Positions 6,962 to 15,076 of a stretch of DNA of 15,125 bases are shown here, one piece after another. The notes under the pieces are model-generated. The model was not told where the DNA came from. It ran no database searches and saw nothing but the letters and a program-made list of their open reading frames with translations. The stretch is from contig CAMQBR010000050.1 of the NCBI GenBank assembly GCA_946999045.1, positions 1 to 15,125 on the forward strand, in the 5' to 3' direction. Source of the stretch: an uncultured Prevotella sp. Lineage in GTDB: Bacteria > Bacteroidota > Bacteroidia > Bacteroidales > Bacteroidaceae. Within the stretch, counting starts at the first letter, position 1; every line of letters starts with the position of its first letter. A program made the position numbers and the translations under genes.

Positions 6962-7570
6962 ATGAGCAAGAAAAATAAGCATAAGGAAGAGAATATTGAC
7001 AAAAATGTCAATACCACAACCGAAGAAACAAAAAACCAGGAGGCAGAAAACCAAGAGGCAGAAAACCTGTCGACAGAAACTGAAAAGCAAGAAGAAAAAC
7101 CTGTTGAAGAGAAAGCAGACAATGCACTGAAAAAGGCTCAAGAAGAATTAGAAGAGCTAAAAGACAGGTATCTGCGTACAGTTGCTGAGTTTGAAAACTT
7201 TAAGAAAAGAACGCAGAAAGAAAAAGCTGAACTTATCTTCAACGGTGGAGAGAAAACGGTATCTGCCATACTTCCTGTTCTTGATGATATGGACCGTGCC
7301 ATACAAAACGCTGCAAAAGCAGAAGATATCAAAGCACTGGAAAAAGGTTGGGAACTCATTGCTAAAAAATTAATGACCACATTAGAGGGATTGGGTGTGA
7401 AGAAAATTGACACACAAGGCAAGGATTTTGATGTAGATTTTCACGAAGCAATAGCAATGGTTCCTAATGTAGAAGATGACAAAAAGGGTAAAGTAATAGA
7501 CTGCGTACAAACAGGTTACACACTTAACGAAAAAGTAATACGACATGCTAAAGTTGCTGTTGGACAGTAA
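6962..7570 (+). CDS. grpE: Nucleotide exchange factor GrpE
   Basis: This 202-residue protein is the co-chaperone that releases ADP from DnaK and so drives the DnaK/DnaJ/GrpE folding cycle in the cytoplasm. Residues 1-51 are charged and low-complexity, with the near repeat NQEAENQEAEN (25-35). A long helix for dimer formation covers about 52-95 (KKAQEELEELKDRYLRTVAEF). A helical bundle spans about 98-142 (ILPVLDDMDRAI). The beta domain that touches DnaK runs from about 143 to the end, with FDVDFHEAIAM (156-166) and the C-terminal family signature VIDCVQTGYTLNEKVIRHA (178-196). Length is normal. dnaJ follows 160 bases downstream, the usual partner. No clear promoter was found in the 264-base gap before the gene. 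Confidence 0.97.
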   Translation: MSKKNKHKEENIDKNVNTTTEETKNQEAENQEAENLSTETEKQEEKPVEEKADNALKKAQEELEELKDRYLRTVAEFENFKKRTQKEKAELIFNGGEKTVSAILPVLDDMDRAIQNAAKAEDIKALEKGWELIAKKLMTTLEGLGVKKIDTQGKDFDVDFHEAIAMVPNVEDDKKGKVIDCVQTGYTLNEKVIRHAKVAVGQ

Positions 7571-7611
7571 TTTTTTTTTAGCAATAGGCAGAGATTTTAA
7601 CGGTGGGTTAT

Positions 7612-7645
7612 GTAAAACCAAGTTGCTATATATATAAGGTTTTAC
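7612..7645. repeat. Hairpin between grpE and dnaJ
   Basis: GTAAAACC (7612-7619) pairs with GGTTTTAC (7638-7645) over 8 bp with an AT-rich loop of 18 bases. It might slow transcription or protect the RNA between the two chaperone genes. There is no T-tract after it, so it is not called a terminator. Confidence 0.4.
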
Positions 7646-7730
7646 CACATCAGTGATGTAAGTACCTTATTCTATAATTATGCACACATCAATGTTTTAC
7701 AGTTCTCACCCTATTAAATGATTGAGAATA

Positions 7731-8894
7731 ATGGCAAAACGTGATTATTATGAAGTACTGGGCGTTAACAAAAACGCTTCAGAAGATGAAATAAAAAAAG
7801 CTTACCGCAAATTAGCTATCAAATATCACCCCGACCGCAACCCTGGCAACAAAGAAGCTGAGGAAAAATTTAAGGAAGCTGCCGAGGCTTACGATGTATT
7901 GCACGACCCACAAAAGCGTCAGCAGTACGACCAGTTTGGATTTAACGCTCCAGGCGGTGGTGGCTTTGAAGGCTTTAGCGGTGAGAGATTTTCTATGGAC
8001 GATATATTCTCTATGTTTGGAGATGTATTTGGTGGCCATGGAGGATTTAGTGGATTTAGTGGATTTGGTGGTAACAATAGCAGTGAACATCCACAATACA
8101 GAGGTGCCGATTTACGACTAAAAGTAAAACTTACCCTGCAAGAAATAAGTACAGGTGTAACAAAGAAGTTTAAGGTAAGAAAAGATGTTACTTGCTCTCA
8201 TTGCCACGGAAGTGGTGCAGAAAATGGCAGTGGTGTCACAACTTGTCCTACTTGTCATGGACAAGGAGTTGTGGTAAAGACTGTAAGAACCATGTTGGGT
8301 ATGATGCGAACCCAAACAGAATGCCCTACTTGCCATGGGGCAGGAACTGTAATAAAAGACAAATGTCAGCAATGCCACGGTACGGGAGTAGTAAAAGGAG
8401 AAGAGATTGTTGAGATAAATATCCCTGCTGGTGTAGCCGAAGGTATGGTTGTCAACGTTCCAGGCAAGGGCAATGCTGGTCAAAATAATGGTGCTGCTGG
8501 AAACATTCAAGTATACATCGAAGAAGAACCTAACAACACTTTTATCCGAGACGGACAGGATATCATCTATAACCTACTACTCGACTTCCCAACAGCTGCA
8601 TTAGGCAGCGAGGTAGAGATACCTACGCTGGAAGGAACTCGTGTAAGAATAAAGATAGATGCAGGCACACAGCCAGGCAAAACTTTACGGTTAAGAGGTA
8701 AAGGTTTACCTGCCGTACAAGGTTATGGCAGCGGAAGAGGCGATTTGTTAGTTAACATCAGCGTGTATGTTCCAAAGACATTAACACGCGATGAAAAAGA
8801 AATATTACAACGTTTCAAGCTCAGCGACAACTTCAAAGGTGATACCATTACCAAGCAGTCAATCTTTAAAAGGTTCAAAAACTATTTTAATTAA
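7731..8894 (+). CDS. dnaJ: Chaperone protein DnaJ (type I)
   Basis: This 387-residue co-chaperone delivers unfolded substrates to DnaK and stimulates its ATPase. The J domain (about 1-70) carries HPD (33-35). A Gly/Phe-rich region follows (about 71-115), with a GFSGFSGFGG tandem. The zinc centre has four CxxCxGxG repeats: CSHCHGSG (155-162), CPTCHGQG (172-179), CPTCHGAG (198-205) and CQQCHGTG (212-219). The C-terminal substrate domain shows VPGKGNAG and LRLRGKGLP. All parts of a class I DnaJ are present. The ATG at 7731 (MAKRDYYEVLG) is the normal family start; a TTG three codons upstream is less likely. It lies downstream of grpE as a heat-shock pair. Confidence 0.97.
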   Translation: MAKRDYYEVLGVNKNASEDEIKKAYRKLAIKYHPDRNPGNKEAEEKFKEAAEAYDVLHDPQKRQQYDQFGFNAPGGGGFEGFSGERFSMDDIFSMFGDVFGGHGGFSGFSGFGGNNSSEHPQYRGADLRLKVKLTLQEISTGVTKKFKVRKDVTCSHCHGSGAENGSGVTTCPTCHGQGVVVKTVRTMLGMMRTQTECPTCHGAGTVIKDKCQQCHGTGVVKGEEIVEINIPAGVAEGMVVNVPGKGNAGQNNGAAGNIQVYIEEEPNNTFIRDGQDIIYNLLLDFPTAALGSEVEIPTLEGTRVRIKIDAGTQPGKTLRLRGKGLPAVQGYGSGRGDLLVNISVYVPKTLTRDEKEILQRFKLSDNFKGDTITKQSIFKRFKNYFN

Positions 8895-8964
8895 GCACCT
8901 ATTTATTAATTATGCACCTAAAAATATTTTTCCTTAAGAGAAATCTATATTTTGTTTATTTCAA

Positions 8965-10278
8965 ATGAATTACGAAGAAACAGTAAATTATTTGTATCAT
9001 GCAGCCCCAGTCTTTGAAAAGGTTGGGGCTTCTGCTTATAAAGCAGGCTTAGATAACACAATTGCACTTGACAAACACTTTGCTCATCCACATCGAAAGT
9101 ATAAAACTATCCATGTAGCAGGCACCAATGGCAAAGGCTCTTGTTCGCATACACTGGCTTCTATCTTGCAAGCAGAAGGGTATAAAGTAGGGCTTTACAC
9201 ATCTCCACACTTAGTTGATTTTCGTGAACGCATTCGTGTTAATGGAATATGTATAGACAAAGACACTGTTATAAAATTTGTAGAAGAGGAGAAAAACTTC
9301 TTTGAACCGCTGCATCCTTCTTTCTTTGAACTTACTACAGCATTAGCCTTTCAATATTTTGCCAACCAAAAAGTAGATATCGCAGTAATAGAAGTAGGAC
9401 TTGGCGGCAGATTAGACTGTACCAATATCATTACTCCTATTCTATCTATTATTACCAATATTAGTTTTGATCACACACAATTCCTCGGCAACACATTAGC
9501 CCTCATTGCAGGAGAAAAAGCTGGTATCATTAAAGATAATGTACCCGTGGTTATAGGAGAAACTGTTACAGAGACGAAACCTGTATTCGAGAAAAAAGCT
9601 AAAGAGCATCAAGCACCTATTACTTTTGCTGAAGAAAAACCAGAGGTATTGTCAGCTTATTACGATAACAACGCACAAGAGCGCATTTACCAAACACGTT
9701 CGTTTGGTGAAGTACATGGCGACTTGTTGGGCAACTATCAAGATAAAAACACCAATACAGTGCTAACTGCCGTTAAAGTATTGTCAGAACAAGGTATCAT
9801 CAGAAACAAACAAAGCATCTACCAAGGTTTTCAGCAGGTTATGTCTTCTACAAGATTAATGGGCAGATGGCAATGCTTACAAAAGAAAACCACATTCCTA
9901 CCCTACATTTTTTGCGATACAGGGCATAATGTTGGTGGATGGCAGTTTATTAGTAAACAACTGAAACAACAATCATACAAAACACTAAGAATAGTTTTTG
10001 GTATGGTAGACGATAAAGATTTGACTACCATTATGCACTTGTTACCAACAGATGCCGTTTATTATTGGACTCAACCTTCTACCAAACGAGCCTTCCCAAC
10101 AAAGAAAATAGCTCTGATGGGTAAAAAAAATAATCTACATGGAAATGCTTATCCAACCGTAGAAAAAGCGTATTGCGCCACTTTGAAAGATGCAAATGCA
10201 GAAGACTTTATCTTTATTGGAGGAAGTAGCTATGTAGTAGCCGACTTATTAACATTCTTGAAACAAACTAAAAAATAA
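8965..10278 (+). CDS. folC: Folylpolyglutamate/dihydrofolate synthase FolC
   Basis: This 437-residue ATP-dependent Mur-ligase-like enzyme adds glutamate to dihydropteroate and/or to folates. The P-loop is GTNGKGS (53-59) in HVAGTNGKGSCSH. YTSPHLVDFRERIRVNG (78-94) is the family's second motif. VIEVGLGGRLDCTNI (141-155) includes the metal-site glutamate E143. SFDHTQFLGNT and IAGEKAGII (181-189) carry the conserved H170 and K185. CDTGHNVGGW (317-326) starts the C-terminal domain, a variant of the usual DGAHNP. Length is normal. The gene begins 70 bases after dnaJ and may be read with it. Repeat copy D starts two bases after its stop codon. Confidence 0.93.
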   Translation: MNYEETVNYLYHAAPVFEKVGASAYKAGLDNTIALDKHFAHPHRKYKTIHVAGTNGKGSCSHTLASILQAEGYKVGLYTSPHLVDFRERIRVNGICIDKDTVIKFVEEEKNFFEPLHPSFFELTTALAFQYFANQKVDIAVIEVGLGGRLDCTNIITPILSIITNISFDHTQFLGNTLALIAGEKAGIIKDNVPVVIGETVTETKPVFEKKAKEHQAPITFAEEKPEVLSAYYDNNAQERIYQTRSFGEVHGDLLGNYQDKNTNTVLTAVKVLSEQGIIRNKQSIYQGFQQVMSSTRLMGRWQCLQKKTTFLPYIFCDTGHNVGGWQFISKQLKQQSYKTLRIVFGMVDDKDLTTIMHLLPTDAVYYWTQPSTKRAFPTKKIALMGKKNNLHGNAYPTVEKAYCATLKDANAEDFIFIGGSSYVVADLLTFLKQTKK

Positions 10279-10280
10279 AA

Positions 10281-10580
10281 GCCCAGTTATATAAATTACC
10301 AACATTATATATATACAGAAAGAGAGAAAAAATTAATATATAGAGAGAGTGTGTTAAATAAATCTATGAAAATATGTTTTGTCATCTTTTGGCTTCTTTT
10401 TATAGAAAACAGGCAAACTCCTCAACCATTCAAACAAGTTTGATTGCATTCGGCTTGCTCCGTTTTTGGTTCAAAATGTAAGTTAGCTTAGTTGCATCGT
10501 TAGCTACCCCCCCTTACTCACTTACATTTTAATTGAAAAATACCCCCAAAATCTAACAAAGCTAATTTATAGAACCAGCC
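10281..10580 (-). repeat. MITE-like repeat, copy D (diverged)
   Basis: A 300-bp copy in opposite orientation to A, with ends GCCCAGTTATATAAATTACC and GCTAATTTATAGAACCAGCC. It shares the conserved interior around CAAACAAGTTTGATTGCATT (10431-10450). Where copies A to C have the 18-bp palindrome, this copy has an unrelated inverted repeat: AAAATGTAAGT (10473-10483) with ACTTACATTTT (10520-10530). A purine-rich AGAGAG insert follows the left end. It fills most of the 412-base gap between folC and galM. Confidence 0.75.
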
Positions 10581-10626
10581 TTAAAAGTATTTAACACGCT
10601 TTAGTACCGTTTTTTTAAGATATTGA

Positions 10627-10658
10627 TTTGTTATATTCATTTTTTTTCATTTACTTTG
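10627..10658 (+). promoter_or_regulatory. Promoter of the galactose cluster
   Basis: TTTG (10627-10630), a 21-base gap and TTACTTTG (10651-10658) match the Bacteroidota consensus with one mismatch in the -7 element (TT instead of TA). The galM start codon is about 32 bases downstream. No operator was recognised. Confidence 0.55.
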
Positions 10659-10690
10659 CAGTAATATATAATGACTAAAAGCTTATTGAT

Positions 10691-11779
10691 ATGACTAACA
10701 CAACAGAAAAAGAAAATATTTGCGGACTGAAACGTGAAGATTTTCAGACCACAATAGATGGCAAGAAGACAAACCTGTTCATTCTAAGGAACAATAACGG
10801 CAACGAAGTTGCTATCACAAATTATGGTGGTGCTATTGTTGCAATTATGGTACCTGATAAGGAAGGTAAACGTGCCAACATCATTCAAGGGCACGACAAC
10901 ATACAAGATGTTATCAACTCGCCCGAACCTTATCTTTCAACTTTAGTGGGCAGGTATGGCAACCGTATTGCGAAAGGGCATTTCCAACTAAATGGCAAGG
11001 AATATAACTTAGCTATCAATAATGGTCCTAACTGCTTACATGGTGGCAAAAAGGGCTTTAACGCAAAGGTTTGGGAAGCGCAACAAATGAACAACCACAC
11101 GTTGGTATTAAAATATGTTAGTCCGTATGGTGAAGAAGGCTTTACAGGCGAGCTTCGTACTATCGTAGAATATTCTTTCACAGATAATAATGAATTGTCT
11201 ATTGAATACTTAGCCACAACCAATAAGAAGACTATTATCAATTTAACAAGTCATGGCTTTTTCTCATTAACAGGTATTGCCAACCCAACTCCTACAATAG
11301 AAGATCAGATTTGCGAAATTAACGCAGACTATTATATTCCTATAGATGAAACATCTATTCCTACAGGTGAAATAAGATTTGTAAAAGAAACTCCTTTTGA
11401 TTTCCGTACACCTAAAGCTTTAGGAAAGGATATAGATGCCGAAGATGAACAAATAAAAAATGGCACAGGTTACGACCATTGCTTTGTTTTGAATAAGAAA
11501 GAAGAAGGCGAACTAAGCTTTGCTGCCCGATTAACAGAACCAAAGAGCGGTCGTGTAATGGAGGTTTATACCACCGAACCAGGCATACAAGTTTACACTG
11601 ATAATTGGGCTAACGGCTATAAAGGTCAGCAGGGAGCTACTTTCCCACGCCGTAGTGCAGTATGCTTCGAAGCTCAACATTTCCCAGATTCTCCTAACCA
11701 TCCTTATTTCCCATCGGTTGTACTACAACCAGGACAAGACTACAAACAAAAAACAGTTTATAAGTTTCTTACCAAATAA
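10691..11779 (+). CDS. galM: Aldose 1-epimerase (galactose mutarotase)
   Basis: This 362-residue enzyme interconverts alpha and beta anomers of galactose or glucose, supplying the alpha form that galactokinase uses. Seen motifs: GRYGNRIAKG with N91-R92 for substrate binding; NCLHGG with H117; LTSHGFFSL (185-193) with the proposed general acid H188; GYDHCFVLN with D262; TTEPGIQVYT (294-303); and CFEAQHFPDSPNHPYFP (325-341) with the general base E327. The length is typical. No signal peptide is present, so it is cytoplasmic. It is first in a galM-transporter-galK cluster, which supports galactose as the substrate. Confidence 0.93.
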   Translation: MTNTTEKENICGLKREDFQTTIDGKKTNLFILRNNNGNEVAITNYGGAIVAIMVPDKEGKRANIIQGHDNIQDVINSPEPYLSTLVGRYGNRIAKGHFQLNGKEYNLAINNGPNCLHGGKKGFNAKVWEAQQMNNHTLVLKYVSPYGEEGFTGELRTIVEYSFTDNNELSIEYLATTNKKTIINLTSHGFFSLTGIANPTPTIEDQICEINADYYIPIDETSIPTGEIRFVKETPFDFRTPKALGKDIDAEDEQIKNGTGYDHCFVLNKKEEGELSFAARLTEPKSGRVMEVYTTEPGIQVYTDNWANGYKGQQGATFPRRSAVCFEAQHFPDSPNHPYFPSVVLQPGQDYKQKTVYKFLTK

Positions 11780-11815
11780 TGCTTCAAGAGCATTTTATCT
11801 CTAAGTATTTCTAAG

Positions 11816-11844
11816 AAATAAAGGATAGGAAAATAAAGGATAGG
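11816..11844 (+). repeat. Two-copy 15-bp direct repeat before the transporter gene
   Basis: AAATAAAGGATAGG occurs at 11816-11829 and again at 11831-11844, one base apart, in the 195-base gap between galM and the transporter gene. It could be a paired regulator site or simply a slippage duplication. Confidence 0.55.
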
Positions 11845-11974
11845 TGTACTATGCAATAATTTTCTTTGCAGAATGTTATTTAAGCATAGCAACCTATTGA
11901 TAAGTAGCAACACCCCTAAATCTACTAATTAATTACTAACAACAAAATCATTAAAAATTCTTTTAAACAAAAAA

Positions 11975-13258
11975 ATGGAAAAACAGACAAACAAAAAAGG
12001 AGTCACCGTTGCTATTATATCAATGATGTTCCTCTTTGCTATGATCTCATTCGTAACAAACCTTGCCGCACCTTTTGGTAATATTTGGGGTAAAACATAC
12101 TCATGGGCAGGCATGGTTGGTAACCTTATGAACTTTTTGGCTTACCTATTTATGGGTATTCCAGCAGGCAAGATGCTTGTAAAATATGGTTATAAAAAAA
12201 CTGCACTTATTGCAATGGCAATAGGTTTCATAGGACTTCTTATTCAATCTCTTTCAAGTATATTTGGTGGAGATTGCCAATTGTTTACCATTCAGGAACA
12301 ACCTGTAATGCTTAACTTCATTGTTTACTTATTAGGAGCTTTTATTTGCGGTTTCTGCGTTTGTATGCTAAACACTGTTGTTAACCCCATGTTGAACTTA
12401 CTTGGTGGTGGCGGTAATCGTGGTAATCAACTTATTCAAACAGGTGGTACGCTCAATTCTCTTACAGCAACACTTACACCTCTCTTTGTAGGTGTACTCA
12501 TTGGCGAAGTTACCAACAAAACAAGTATGAATGATGTTACCCCACTACTTTGGATTGCAATGGGTGTATTTGCCGTTTCGTTTATCATTATCTCAATGGT
12601 GAACATTCCCGAACCACAATCTTCTACTACAGGTGTTACATTTGAGCATAGTCCTTGGAACTTCCGCCACTTTGTTCTCGGTGTAATAGCTATTTTCTTC
12701 TATGTTGGTATAGAGGTTGGTATTCCAGCCGAAATTAACTTTTACATTACTAACTTAGGCTTTACGGGTGCTGCTGCTATTGCAGGTGGCGTTGTTGCCA
12801 TCTACTGGTTTCTCATGTTGATTGGTAGATTTGTTAGCAGCTTTATCAGCGGAAAGGTGTCATCACGGATGCAACTTATCGTAACATCTACTTTGGCAAT
12901 AGTTCTTTTACTCATAGCCATTATCTTACCAGAAAGTAACATCGTATCTTTCCATGGAGCTAACGTCCCTATTAAGAGTTTCTTTGTTGTGGCTTGTGGT
13001 ATTTGTACCTCTATTATGTGGGGTTGCATCTTCAACCTTGCAACCGAAGGGTTAGGAAAATATACAGCAGCAGCATCTGGTATCTTCATGATGATGGTTG
13101 TTGGTGGAGGCATCATGCCATTTATTCAAGACCAAATAGCGGTATCTCTACATAATTATATAGCAAGCTACTGGCTCATCATTATCATGCTCGTATACCT
13201 GCTCTACTATGCTTTGGCAGGCTGCAAAAATGTCAATAAAGATATTCCTGTAGACTAA
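11975..13258 (+). CDS. MFS sugar transporter, FHS (FucP/GluP-like) family
   Basis: This 427-residue protein is almost wholly hydrophobic, with about 12 membrane helices, and belongs to the fucose/glucose/galactose:proton symporter type of the major facilitator superfamily. Seen: helix 1 (about 10-31); helix 2 (about 45-63); then the loop PAGKMLVKYGYKK (63-75), the family's version of the motif A loop; VVNPMLNLLG (135-144); GGTLNSLTATLTPLFVG (157-173); YVGIEVGIPAEINFYI (243-258) starting the second half; and IGRFVSSFISGK (283-294), the repeat of motif A. The C-terminal tail is short and cytoplasmic. Placement between galM and galK points to galactose (or glucose/galactose) import across the inner membrane. 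The substrate is inferred from context. Confidence 0.87.
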   Translation: MEKQTNKKGVTVAIISMMFLFAMISFVTNLAAPFGNIWGKTYSWAGMVGNLMNFLAYLFMGIPAGKMLVKYGYKKTALIAMAIGFIGLLIQSLSSIFGGDCQLFTIQEQPVMLNFIVYLLGAFICGFCVCMLNTVVNPMLNLLGGGGNRGNQLIQTGGTLNSLTATLTPLFVGVLIGEVTNKTSMNDVTPLLWIAMGVFAVSFIIISMVNIPEPQSSTTGVTFEHSPWNFRHFVLGVIAIFFYVGIEVGIPAEINFYITNLGFTGAAAIAGGVVAIYWFLMLIGRFVSSFISGKVSSRMQLIVTSTLAIVLLLIAIILPESNIVSFHGANVPIKSFFVVACGICTSIMWGCIFNLATEGLGKYTAAASGIFMMMVVGGGIMPFIQDQIAVSLHNYIASYWLIIIMLVYLLYYALAGCKNVNKDIPVD

Positions 13259-13270
13259 AATAAAAATATA

Positions 13271-13313
13271 AAAGCTGAATACATGTAATTATAACGTGTA
13301 TTCAGCTTTTTTT
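13271..13313 (+). terminator. Strong terminator between transporter gene and galK
   Basis: A perfect 13-bp stem, AAAGCTGAATACA (13271-13283) with TGTATTCAGCTTT (13297-13309), a 13-base loop and a run of seven T. It begins 12 bases after the transporter stop codon and 46 bases separate its end from galK. Confidence 0.85.
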
Positions 13314-13359
13314 ATAATATAGAAAATCAATTTTATTAATCCCTTAAACTATTAATAAT

Positions 13360-14520
13360 ATGGAGATAGATCACGTAAGAAATCGCTTCATCAAACACTT
13401 TGATGGCAAAACAGGAAATATTTATTTTTCTCCAGGTCGTATTAACTTAATAGGCGAACACACCGATTATAATGGTGGATTTGTTTTCCCAGGAGCTGTA
13501 GATAAAGGCATCATGGCAGAAATTCGGCCTAACGGAACGAATACTATTATGTGCTATGCCATTGATGTAAAAGACCGTGTTGAGTTTAAGATAGACGATC
13601 CTAAAGGGCCACATACCAGTTGGGCACGCTACATCTATGGCATTGTTCAAGAAATGAAAAAGTTGGGCGTTGATGTAAAAGGATTTAATACCGCATTCTC
13701 TGGTGATGTTCCATTAGGAGCTGGTATGTCTTCATCAGCTGCATTAGAAAGCTGTTACGCTTTTGCTTTAAACGATTTGTTTGGAGATAACAAGGTGTCT
13801 AAATGGGATATGGTTTTGGCAGGACAGGCTACCGAACATAAGTATGTTGGTGTTAACTGTGGTATTATGGACCAATTTGCAAGTGTGTTTGGAGAAGAAG
13901 GCAAACTGATGCGCTTAGACTGCCGTAGCCGCGAGTTTGAATACTTCCCATTCAATCCACAAGGATACAAACTGGTTTTAGTCAACTCTTGTGTAAAGCA
14001 TGAACTGGTAGGCTCTCCTTATAACGATCGACGTAACTCTTGTGAGAATGTTGTTAAGCACATTGCTGCTAAACATCCTGAAGGAAAGTTTGAAACGCTG
14101 CGCGACTGCACATGGGAGCAACTGGAAGAAGTGAGAAAAGAAGTTGGAGAAGAAGACTTTAGTCGTGCTCGTTTCGTACTCGGAGAAAAAGATCGTGTGC
14201 TTACCGTTTGTGATGCCCTAAACAAGGGCGACTACGAAACCGTGGGAAAGATGATGTACGAAACTCACATCGGACTGAGTAAAGATTATGAAGTATCTTG
14301 TGAAGAACTCGATTTTCTCAACGATGTTGCTAAAGAAAATGGTGTAACAGGCAGTCGTATCATGGGAGGTGGCTTTGGTGGCTGCACTATCAACCTTGTA
14401 AAAGATGACATATACAACAAGTTCGTTGCCAACGTAACAGAAAAATATGAAGCTAAATTTGGTAAGAAGCCTGAAATATACAATGTAGTTATTAGTCAAG
14501 GTTCTCACAAAGTTTGCTAA
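13360..14520 (+). CDS. galK: Galactokinase
   Basis: This 386-residue GHMP kinase phosphorylates alpha-D-galactose to galactose 1-phosphate, the entry step of the Leloir pathway. The sugar-binding signature GRINLIGEHTDYNGG (26-40) holds R27, E33, H34 and D36. The ATP loop is PLGAGMSSSAALE (118-130). CGIMDQFAS (167-175) carries the catalytic base D171. GGGFGGCTIN (336-345) is the third GHMP motif. All key residues and the length are normal. It is last in the galM-transporter-galK cluster but is preceded by a strong terminator, and no clear promoter was found in the short gap, so it may depend on read-through. A terminator follows the gene. galT and galE are not in the window. Confidence 0.97.
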   Translation: MEIDHVRNRFIKHFDGKTGNIYFSPGRINLIGEHTDYNGGFVFPGAVDKGIMAEIRPNGTNTIMCYAIDVKDRVEFKIDDPKGPHTSWARYIYGIVQEMKKLGVDVKGFNTAFSGDVPLGAGMSSSAALESCYAFALNDLFGDNKVSKWDMVLAGQATEHKYVGVNCGIMDQFASVFGEEGKLMRLDCRSREFEYFPFNPQGYKLVLVNSCVKHELVGSPYNDRRNSCENVVKHIAAKHPEGKFETLRDCTWEQLEEVRKEVGEEDFSRARFVLGEKDRVLTVCDALNKGDYETVGKMMYETHIGLSKDYEVSCEELDFLNDVAKENGVTGSRIMGGGFGGCTINLVKDDIYNKFVANVTEKYEAKFGKKPEIYNVVISQGSHKVC

Positions 14521-14552
14521 TTCTATCTTATTATCTATAACTCTACAAAATA

Positions 14553-14589
14553 CCTTTTGTCATAATTGTGGCAAAAGGCATTTTTTTTT
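14553..14589 (+). terminator. Terminator of galK
   Basis: CCTTTTGTCA (14553-14562) pairs with TGGCAAAAGG (14569-14578), one G-T wobble and a 6-base loop, followed two bases later by nine T (14581-14589). It starts 33 bases after the galK stop. Confidence 0.85.
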
Positions 14590-14800
14590 GCATTAAAGCT
14601 CTGTATAGAGTAAGACGGCTCTTTCATAAAAAAAAAGAGTCGTATTGGTTGCCAAAAACAATCATACCACTTTTGTATCTACAACAAATTGAGCAACAGA
14701 AAGCAATTCTCTTTCTTTGTATCTACGAGTACCTGTCTTCACTATATTGTTTAGTCCACGAGAGTTCGTTCGTTGTTCAACAACGGCAGGCATGGCTAAA
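14590..14800. other. Intergenic stretch with two inverted repeats
   Basis: No gene is supported here. A hairpin ACGGCTCTTT (14615-14624) with AAAGAGTCGT (14634-14643), one wobble pair, lies just after the galK terminator. A 15-bp odd palindrome CGTTGTTCAACAACG (14771-14785) lies 15 bases before repeat copy C. Their roles are unknown. A plus-strand frame crosses from here into copy C but has no protein-like features. Confidence 0.45.
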
Positions 14801-15057
14801 GGGTGGTTCTATAAATTACCACCGTAAAGTTTTTTTATGTCGGCCTTTTTACGTCTTGTCATCTTGTGGTCTCTTTTTATATAAAACAGGCTGCGCCTCA
14901 TCAATTCAAACAAGTTTGATTGCATTCGGCTTGCTCCGTTTTTGGTTCAATTTGCTTGCTCGTTCAGTAGTATAGCTCGCTATACTCCTTCACTCACAAA
15001 CAAAGTAACCTCAAAAATAGTCTCACAACCTGTCAAAGCTAATTTATAGAACCGCCC
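14801..15057 (-). repeat. MITE-like repeat, copy C (complete)
   Basis: A 257-bp copy in reverse orientation with ends GGGTGGTTCTATAAATTACC and GCTAATTTATAGAACCGCCC, flanked by TAAA on both sides (14797-14800 and 15058-15061), a possible target duplication. The perfect 18-bp palindrome with central TC lies at 14969-14986. Compared with copy A it has a one-base deletion in the CAATTTGC run, which breaks the frame open in copy A and supports a non-coding element. Confidence 0.85.
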
Positions 15058-15076
15058 TAAATTGACTTTAACCGCC

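Noticed and set aside
8118..8510. Minus-strand 130-codon frame opposite dnaJ
   Set aside because: It is antisense to the DnaJ zinc region and has no independent support.
14568..14975. Plus-strand 135-codon frame after galK
   Set aside because: It starts inside the galK terminator stem, crosses another hairpin and runs into repeat copy C. No domain or sensible composition is visible.
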